A stretch of DNA of 64,000 nt, from positions 1,116,001 to 1,180,000 of the forward strand of contig JADJWK010000002.1 of NCBI GenBank assembly GCA_016716405.1, given 5' to 3'. A program made the translations under genes and the position numbers. The number at the start of each line of letters is the position of its first letter. Position 1 is the stretch's first letter. Shown here in pieces: positions 58,846-64,000 of the stretch. The notes under the pieces are model-generated. The model saw nothing but the letters and a program-made list of their open reading frames with translations. It searched no databases and was not told the DNA's origin. This stretch comes from Candidatus Melainabacteria bacterium. GTDB taxonomy: Bacteria > Cyanobacteriota > Vampirovibrionia > Obscuribacterales > Obscuribacteraceae.

Positions 58846-61146
58846 TCAATCGGCAGATTGGGCTCTGGGCTCGGACTTGCCTTTCTCGTTGCTTTTCTGG
58901 GGGGACTTCAGGGGGGTGACATTGCTGGCCGGAGGCTGGCCTGCTTTGGCGCCTTTTTTACGGTGGTCTTTGCGGTGCACCCTTATGACATCGCTTATCT
59001 GGGAGATCGACTGAGACACCTGGGTGAGCTGGCTGATGTCTGAGACCTCGAGTATGAGCATAATGACGGCGGCCTTTTTCTCTTTCTTCGTCTCCACCCT
59101 CAAATCGCGAAGGTTTACTTTATTATCCGAGACTTTCTTCAGGATATCGCCCGCGATACCTACTCGATCCAGGCATTCGACGAGGAGGCAGGCTGGATAG
59201 GTGGTGTTTCTCTCGGTGGACCAGTCCACGGACATGCGCCTCGCCTCATCTACCTGGAGCATATTCGAGCAATCGTTGCGGTGCACGGCGATGCCACTGC
59301 CTCTGGTGACTACTCCGACAATCTCCTCTCCGGGTACCGGCTGGCAGCATTTGGCCAGATGGTGGAGGAGTCCGCCGAGGCTGCCGATATCCCGGGTTTT
59401 GGTTTCCTGAGCAGCCGGCAACATGTAGCCTTTCTTCTCAATCTCATCCTGCTTTTCCATCTCGCGCAGGCGATGAACCACTTGTGATACCGTAATGTCG
59501 CCATAGCCGACGGCGGCGAGCAGGTCTTCGGCCTTTTTGAGATTGAGCTTTTTGCCGACTTCGGCTACCTTTTCCGACTTCAAGAAGTCATCTAGAGATG
59601 CCCTTCCGAGCTCCGACTCGAGCATCTGCCGGCCTTGCTGGATGTGCTCGTCACGGTGGTGCTTTTTGAACCAGAGCCGGATCTTGGACTTGGCTCCGTG
59701 GGTCTTGGCGAAGTTGAGCCAGTCCATTTTTGGTTGCAGGACTTTGGTGGTGATGATCTCGACTATGTCGCCGTTTTTGAGCACTGTATTGAGCGGCATA
59801 ATCCGATCGTTGATCTTGGCGCCGGCGCACTTGTGGCCTACTGCTGTGTGTATGCGATAGGCGAAGTCGATGGGGGTGGAGCCGGTGGGCAGATCCATAA
59901 CGTCGCCCCGGGGGCTGAAAACGAAAACCTGATCAGAGAAGAGATCGATTTTCACTTCTTCCATGTATTCCTGGGCGTCGGCTAGATCCTGGCGCCAGTC
60001 CACCAGCTGTCTCAACCAGGCCAGTTTTCGGTCCGTGGACGAGTCGGCTTTCGTGGAAGAGCCTGTTTCCTTGTAGCGCCAGTGTGCGGCGATTCCGTAT
60101 TCGGCTACGTGATGCATGCGCCGGGTGCGGATCTGGATCTCTACCGGTTTGCCTTTGGCGCCGATGACGGCTGTGTGCAGGGACTGGTAGTTGTTGAATT
60201 TGGGCATGGCGATATAGTCTTTGAACCGCCCGGGAATTGGGGTGAAGAGGTTGTGGACTATTCCCATGACCTCGTAGCACTTCTGGGTGTCGGGGTCTTT
60301 GCCGATTTCGCAGAAATTCTTGTCCCGGCTGCTGTCTATGATGATCCTGATGGCGTGCACGTCATAGAGCTCTTCGAAAGACTTCTGCTGTTTTTTCATT
60401 TTCAGCCAGACCCCGAAAAGGTGTTTGGGGCGTCCGACTATGTCGGCATTGATGCCGCGGTTTTTGAGCTCTTCGGCTAGCTTGTCGATCACTTGCTGGA
60501 GGAGGATCTCCCTTTCCTCCCGTGATTCGCTGATCAGCTTCTGGAGCTCGGCGAACTCTTCGGGCTGGACATAACGGAGGGCGAGGTCTTCGAGCTCCCA
60601 TTTCATTTCCCCGAGACCGAAGCGATTGGCCAGCGGGGCGTAGATTTCCAGTGTCTCTTTGGAGATCTCCACTTGCTTGTGGGGGGACATGTGATCCATG
60701 GTCCGCATGTTATGCAGGCGGTCTGCCATTTTCACCAGGACCACCCGGAAGTCTTCGGCGATGGCTACGATGAGCTTGCGGAAGTTCTCGGCCTGGCGCT
60801 CTTCTTTCGAGCTGAAACTGAACTTGCCGAGCTTGGTCACGCCTTCGACGATGGTGACGATGTCCGGACCGAACTCTTTCTCCATCTGCTTGGGGGTGAC
60901 ATCGCAGTCTTCGAGCACATCGTGGAGGAGGGCGGCGCAGAGGGTCTGGACGTCGGCGTCGAGCTCGGCGAGGATCATGGACACTTCCACCGGGTGGATT
61001 ATGTATGGATCCTCGGACTTGCGGAGCTGGCCATCGTGGGCTTTGTGGGCGAAGTCGTAGGCTTTCTGGACCAGTCTGATATCTGCAGCTTCGCGACCCT
61101 GGTCCTCCAGGAGCTTGATGAGTGGCTTTTCGAATGTCTGGGTCAT
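58846..61146 (-). CDS. rel: Bifunctional (p)ppGpp synthetase/hydrolase Rel
   Basis: This 766-residue enzyme makes and breaks the stringent-response signal (p)ppGpp. The hydrolase HD domain has AHKAHDGQLRKSEDPYIIHP and LLHDVLEDCDVT, with the HDxxED intact. The synthetase region has FEELYDVHAIRIII and MPKFNNYQSLHTAVIG. A TGS domain follows at about 400-460 (VFVFSPRGDVMDLPTGSTPI), then a helical/zinc-finger region with LHHLAKCCQPVPGEEIVGVV, and an ACT domain (VECLDRVGIAGDILKKVSDN). A basic tail of about 40 residues is extra. Both catalytic halves look functional. Confidence 0.96.
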   Translation of the reverse strand: MTQTFEKPLIKLLEDQGREAADIRLVQKAYDFAHKAHDGQLRKSEDPYIIHPVEVSMILAELDADVQTLCAALLHDVLEDCDVTPKQMEKEFGPDIVTIVEGVTKLGKFSFSSKEERQAENFRKLIVAIAEDFRVVLVKMADRLHNMRTMDHMSPHKQVEISKETLEIYAPLANRFGLGEMKWELEDLALRYVQPEEFAELQKLISESREEREILLQQVIDKLAEELKNRGINADIVGRPKHLFGVWLKMKKQQKSFEELYDVHAIRIIIDSSRDKNFCEIGKDPDTQKCYEVMGIVHNLFTPIPGRFKDYIAMPKFNNYQSLHTAVIGAKGKPVEIQIRTRRMHHVAEYGIAAHWRYKETGSSTKADSSTDRKLAWLRQLVDWRQDLADAQEYMEEVKIDLFSDQVFVFSPRGDVMDLPTGSTPIDFAYRIHTAVGHKCAGAKINDRIMPLNTVLKNGDIVEIITTKVLQPKMDWLNFAKTHGAKSKIRLWFKKHHRDEHIQQGRQMLESELGRASLDDFLKSEKVAEVGKKLNLKKAEDLLAAVGYGDITVSQVVHRLREMEKQDEIEKKGYMLPAAQETKTRDIGSLGGLLHHLAKCCQPVPGEEIVGVVTRGSGIAVHRNDCSNMLQVDEARRMSVDWSTERNTTYPACLLVECLDRVGIAGDILKKVSDNKVNLRDLRVETKKEKKAAVIMLILEVSDISQLTQVSQSISQISDVIRVHRKDHRKKGAKAGQPPASNVTPLKSPQKSNEKGKSEPRAQSAD

Positions 61147-61175
61147 CTTCTAGACCGGCGGAATTATTAATGAAG

Positions 61176-61181
61176 ATTATA
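61176..61181 (-). promoter_or_regulatory. Probable rel promoter -10 box
   Basis: The minus strand reads TATAAT at 61181-61176, preceded directly by TG, about 30 bases before the rel start; no good -35 is seen. The rest of the 340-bp gap 61147-61486 has no supported gene, although rightward frames are open across it. It should also hold the promoter of the gene at 61487. Confidence 0.45.
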
Positions 61182-61486
61182 CATTTGAGCTTGCCCTGAG
61201 CCTATAGAGAATGACGAACTGTGTATTTATGGCTATTACGGGGTTTTTGAGGCTGAGCCGGGACAGCCGACCGCTTTCACCCCGCCAGGGCGGCTCTGGA
61301 TGAGTTTGCTTTTATTTGACCAGACCTGGTGGGGATTCTACGGTTGAGGTTGTCAGGCGGTTGTGGCATTGTCAATTGTCCAGACTTCACCCGGCGCCCC
61401 GTTACTTCAAGGAACCGGCGACGAAAAAGGGTATCCTGTTTGTTCTCTGGAGAACTCACCGCGCAGCAGGAACAATAAGAATCGAC

Positions 61487-62131
61487 ATGCAAAGACTGAT
61501 AAGCGAAATGCGATTTCCGAGCGGCAATACCGATGCCAGCCGCCGATCAGGAGAGATCTTGAGGAGCATCAAATTCCTCCGCCTGAGCGGCTGGGAAGAG
61601 TGCCGGCGATCCACTGCTCTTTCCGGAGACGTTTCCTGTTGCGGGCAGATTTTCAAACGTTTCCGTCTCAGAGCCGATCTCGAGGTGACCCTGGATTTCT
61701 GGCATCGTGGATTCAAGGTCGACTCCGGCACGGCTTCTGCTTTTCGCAGGCTACTCTCCCATGCAGGGGTGAAAAGAGTCCTGGACAGAGCCGAGCTTAA
61801 AGGAGTGTCCGACATTCTCGGACCTGTCTCCGGAGCGTTCGTCTCCGGGCAGAGCGAAGCTGCGATTTTACTGCAGTCTGCCGAGGTGCGGGAGCTCAAT
61901 CACCGTGCCGTGCTCATTGTTTTCTGGACCGATACCGCCGGAGATCGGAGTTTCGTCAGCGTTTTCGTGGACGCTGATTCGGACGGGACACGCATCGATG
62001 AGATCCATTTCTCGGCACCGGTGACGAGCCTGGAAGATTGCGCCGAGGCTATCGCCGATACTCTGGACTCGATTCAGTGGAACGTGGCGATACCGCCTCC
62101 TGTTCCCGGGCTTTCGGTTGCCGTATTTTGA
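61487..62131 (+). CDS. Protein of unknown function
   Basis: ATG 61487 gives 214 residues; frames from 61316 extend through non-coding-like sequence. The product is a soluble alpha/beta protein without signal peptide. Visible stretches include ADLEVTLDFWHRGFKVDSGT, LNHRAVLIVFWTDTAGDRSF and VSVFVDADSDGTRIDEIHFS. I recognise no family. It is convergent with the DUF4239 gene, 15 bp away. Confidence 0.55.
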   Translation: MQRLISEMRFPSGNTDASRRSGEILRSIKFLRLSGWEECRRSTALSGDVSCCGQIFKRFRLRADLEVTLDFWHRGFKVDSGTASAFRRLLSHAGVKRVLDRAELKGVSDILGPVSGAFVSGQSEAAILLQSAEVRELNHRAVLIVFWTDTAGDRSFVSVFVDADSDGTRIDEIHFSAPVTSLEDCAEAIADTLDSIQWNVAIPPPVPGLSVAVF

Positions 62132-62146
62132 TTGATCGCCTTTCGG

Positions 62147-62920
62147 TCAGCGATTCACCTTTTCGAAGATGGATCGGTCCAGCTCGATGGCGTCCGGAGT
62201 GACGCGCAGGAGCCCCGAAAAAGGGTGAGCGAAAACGTAGACCAGATAGAGATTCAGGGACGTGATCGTGGTGACTATCACAGTCATCAACAACTGCGTT
62301 CTCAGGCTGTTGATGGCGAAGAAATAGGTGAATGCTATGGTGAGCGCTCCGCCCACCAAAAGGGTTACCCATTCCACCATGGGCATGCCGTGGGTGGCGA
62401 GATTGATCCTGGCGCGGCGATTGTCCCAGAGGCTGCAGGCCTCCTGGACCGTAATCGGATAGATGGCAATCTCCTTCTCGGTAGCGGGCTCGAAATCGCA
62501 AACGGCCTGCATGAGCTCGAGGGCGGTGCCCTGGGTCTGGGGGCACTGTCTTGAGCAGTTCATGAGCTTCCACTCCTGATCCACCAGTTGTCTGGCATAA
62601 GCTCTGCAGAGATCGTGGATGACTTCCTTCTTTTTCTCCGGATACTGATTCGACAGCAGATAAATGTCGGCGAGACAGTTGGCTTCCTGCTCGGTGATCG
62701 TCATGGCCTGCTGGTATTTGGCGGTGGCATCCACCACCACCAGACCGAGCACCACGGCATAGATGGTGCCGACTATGGAGAGCAGGTAACCGCCGACTTC
62801 ATGGGACGATTTCAGTGACTCCGCTTTCACGTACCGGCGTACCGCCAGCAGACCGAATGCCGCCAGCAACGAGCTGGCGGTGACAATGCCGAGACAGGTG
62901 AGAATCATAGTCGAGTCCAT
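62147..62920 (-). CDS. DUF4239 membrane protein (bestrophin-like)
   Basis: This 257-residue protein has an N-terminal helix (LTCLGIVTASSLLAAFGLLAV), a second helix (YLLSIVGTIYAVVLGLVVVDA), a cytoplasmic helical middle, and a C-terminal helix pair (WVTLLVGGALTIAFTYFFAI, LLMTVIVTTITSLNLYLVYVF). The segment VVVDATAKYQQAMTITEQEANCLADIY and HPFSGLLRVTPDAI are typical of DUF4239. A distant link to bestrophin anion channels has been proposed for this family; the function here is unknown. Confidence 0.82.
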   Translation of the reverse strand: MDSTMILTCLGIVTASSLLAAFGLLAVRRYVKAESLKSSHEVGGYLLSIVGTIYAVVLGLVVVDATAKYQQAMTITEQEANCLADIYLLSNQYPEKKKEVIHDLCRAYARQLVDQEWKLMNCSRQCPQTQGTALELMQAVCDFEPATEKEIAIYPITVQEACSLWDNRRARINLATHGMPMVEWVTLLVGGALTIAFTYFFAINSLRTQLLMTVIVTTITSLNLYLVYVFAHPFSGLLRVTPDAIELDRSIFEKVNR

Positions 62921-62956
62921 GCTGTATTCTTATCAGAGCTGAGGATTTCTGCAAGT

Positions 62957-63637
62957 ATGATTGTCATGCGGTTTCTGGGAGCAATCTCGTTGGTTATCTT
63001 TCTGATTTTCTTCGGGACAACGGTCCTGCAGCCGGAGCTTGCCGAGGCCAGAGGCGGTAAGGACAAAGCATCCGAAAGCGACTGGACCAGACTGGCCAAT
63101 CTTGGCGGCCGGGCCCTTTCGGTGGGTGATTACAAAAATGCCGAAGCCTTTTTCATCCGGGGTCTCAAGGCCGCCAGCCTTGCTCATGGAGATCAGTCGG
63201 AGCCGGTCGCTGCCAGTGTCAATAATCTGGGGGGGCTTTATATGGAGCAGGGACTCTGGGAGGAAGCCGCCACCAGGCTGAAGCTCGCCCTCTCCATCCG
63301 GCGTAAGGTCCTGAGCAATGACGATCCCAAACTGGCGAACACGCTCTTCAATCTCGGCATCTGCAGTTATAACCTGGACAATCTCGAGACTGCCGAAGAT
63401 CTGATCCGGGAGTCCCTCGATATTCGCACCCGTATCGAGGGTAACGAAGGACTTTCGGTGGCCTCCGAGCTGCTCTGGCTCTCAAGGGTCTATGAGGGCC
63501 AGCTCCGCTATAAGGAAGCCGAGGGATGTATCGATCGATCAATAGCGATCTATGAGAAGCATCTTGGCCCGAAGAGCAAAGAGACCCTGAAAGCCAAGCA
63601 GAAGCTCAACGAGCTCCTGGAGCGCGAAGCGTTCTGA
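62957..63637 (+). CDS. Exported TPR protein
   Basis: This 226-residue protein starts at ATG 62957 (ATG 62966 is an alternative). Residues 1-31 form a signal peptide (GAISLVIFLIFFGTTVLQPELAEA). Four or five KLC-type TPR units fill the rest (AEAFFIRGLKAASLAHGDQS, AATRLKLALSIRRKVLSNDD, AEDLIRESLDIRTRIEGNEG). Only 36 bp separate its start from the divergent DUF4239 gene, so the promoters overlap. Confidence 0.82.
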   Translation: MIVMRFLGAISLVIFLIFFGTTVLQPELAEARGGKDKASESDWTRLANLGGRALSVGDYKNAEAFFIRGLKAASLAHGDQSEPVAASVNNLGGLYMEQGLWEEAATRLKLALSIRRKVLSNDDPKLANTLFNLGICSYNLDNLETAEDLIRESLDIRTRIEGNEGLSVASELLWLSRVYEGQLRYKEAEGCIDRSIAIYEKHLGPKSKETLKAKQKLNELLEREAF

Positions 63638-63858
63638 GGGCGAATGTCAGCTTGAAGTCGAGTCGATCTCGAAAGTTCCTGGACAACCCGGGTCATTGAG
63701 GCCGGGAACAATTGCATCAGGGAGGCGTCTTCGAGAGAGTCAGGAATTTTCCAGAAGTTTTCCGCAGCTAGAAAGAGATTCTCGAGGTTATGCGCCAGAT
63801 GCATGAGCCCTCGACTGACTGGCTGCGCACTGATTGCTGATTCTCGTTTCCCGCTCAT
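63550..63858 (-). CDS. Possible Hpt-like short frame or gene remnant
   Basis: A 102-residue frame from ATG 63858. Residues about 18-65 (GLMHLAHNLENLFLAAENFW, MQLFPASMTRVVQELSRST) have host-like codons and resemble the helices of CheA P1/Hpt domains. The last third is antisense to the TPR gene and looks non-coding, and there is no ribosome site. It is either a decayed fragment or a small gene; I lean to a remnant. Confidence 0.22.
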   Translation of the reverse strand: MSGKRESAISAQPVSRGLMHLAHNLENLFLAAENFWKIPDSLEDASLMQLFPASMTRVVQELSRSTRLQADIRPQNASRSRSSLSFCLAFRVSLLFGPRCFS

Positions 63859-63873
63859 GTTGAGGTATCACTG

Positions 63874-64000
63874 ATGTCGACTCGAAAAAGGACAGCCGTC
63901 CTGTCTCTGGCTCTCGCTGTCTCTGTTATTTCAGTCTCGCTCCCGGCCCGGAGCGCCCGCGCTGCGGAGAAGACAGGTGATCCTATCGCCTCGACCGTCA
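63874..64000 (+). CDS. Start of an exported protein, cut by window edge
   Basis: ATG 63874 has GAGG 8 bases upstream. The 42 visible residues begin MSTRKRTAVLSLALAV and continue through SVSLPARSARAA, a clear signal peptide with probable cleavage after ARAA. The rest lies beyond the window, so no function can be given. Confidence 0.6.
   Translation, partial: MSTRKRTAVLSLALAVSVISVSLPARSARAAEKTGDPIASTV

Noticed and set aside
1..64000. tRNA or rRNA genes, prophage, intact transposons
   Set aside because: I saw no cloverleaf with a TTCGA-type arm, no rRNA signatures, and no integrase or phage structural genes. A tRNAscan-SE and Infernal run would settle this.

Overview
The window looks like a chromosomal segment of a GC-rich (just over half G+C by eye), free-living bacterium with a large signalling repertoire. 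It is densely coded on both strands, has no rRNA, tRNA, CRISPR array, intact insertion sequence or phage, and is rich in TPR proteins and eukaryote-like Ser/Thr kinases. Two of the kinases begin with a CxxC-x10-CPxD zinc-ribbon motif. The futalosine menaquinone enzyme MqnE, a UbiD decarboxylase, a NurA-family nuclease, an N-terminally extended HflX and Clp_N adaptor-like proteins fit the non-photosynthetic sister group of the cyanobacteria (Vampirovibrionia/'Melainabacteria', Obscuribacterales-like). That placement is inference from gene content, not a measured phylogeny. TTG and GTG starts are frequent.

Layout. 1-6.85 kb: a truncated SF2 helicase facing left, then a rightward AttEFGH-like unit (ABC ATPase, double FtsX permease, CrtC/AttH lipocalin) with a TPR protein. 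6.85-13.0 kb: leftward LRR kinase plus small membrane protein, then a tightly overlapping housekeeping operon (in transcription order CNNM/CorC, rsmA, ispE, nth). 13.4-16.7 kb: a secreted protein, surE with a DUF4013 membrane protein, and a double Clp_N protein. 16.8-23.0 kb: an HTH/zinc-ribbon regulator divergent from a degenerate GGDEF-pseudokinase gene, then nurA, two unknowns, a DUF1189 protein and mqnE. 23.0-28.5 kb: a large protein ending in a papain-like catalytic domain, a TPR-PDZ protein with a glutamine-rich repeat, and dprA. 28.5-35.0 kb: a structured SAM-I-like 5' leader followed by two tandem zinc-ribbon kinases, one of 1586 residues.

35-46.4 kb: tatD, a TonB-C-like protein, a glcD-type oxidase, a GT-C-like membrane protein, hflX, a fusion of IS1595-type transposase parts with a DprA-type winged helix, an amidase and mnmH. 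46.4-49.4 kb: a leftward vWA/PP2C/kinase triad whose kinase carries an N-terminal Clp_N domain. 49.5-58 kb: TPR proteins, a strongly repetitive exported protein, a C-terminal processing protease and UbiD. 58-64 kb: rdgB, bifunctional rel, a DUF4239 protein, another TPR protein and the start of an exported protein cut by the right end.

The most unusual items are the SAM-I-like RNA in front of a kinase operon, the transposase-DprA domain fusion, the Clp_N-kinase triad, the GGDEF-pseudokinase gene with a shared operator-like repeat, and an 18-base palindrome family found three times between genes.
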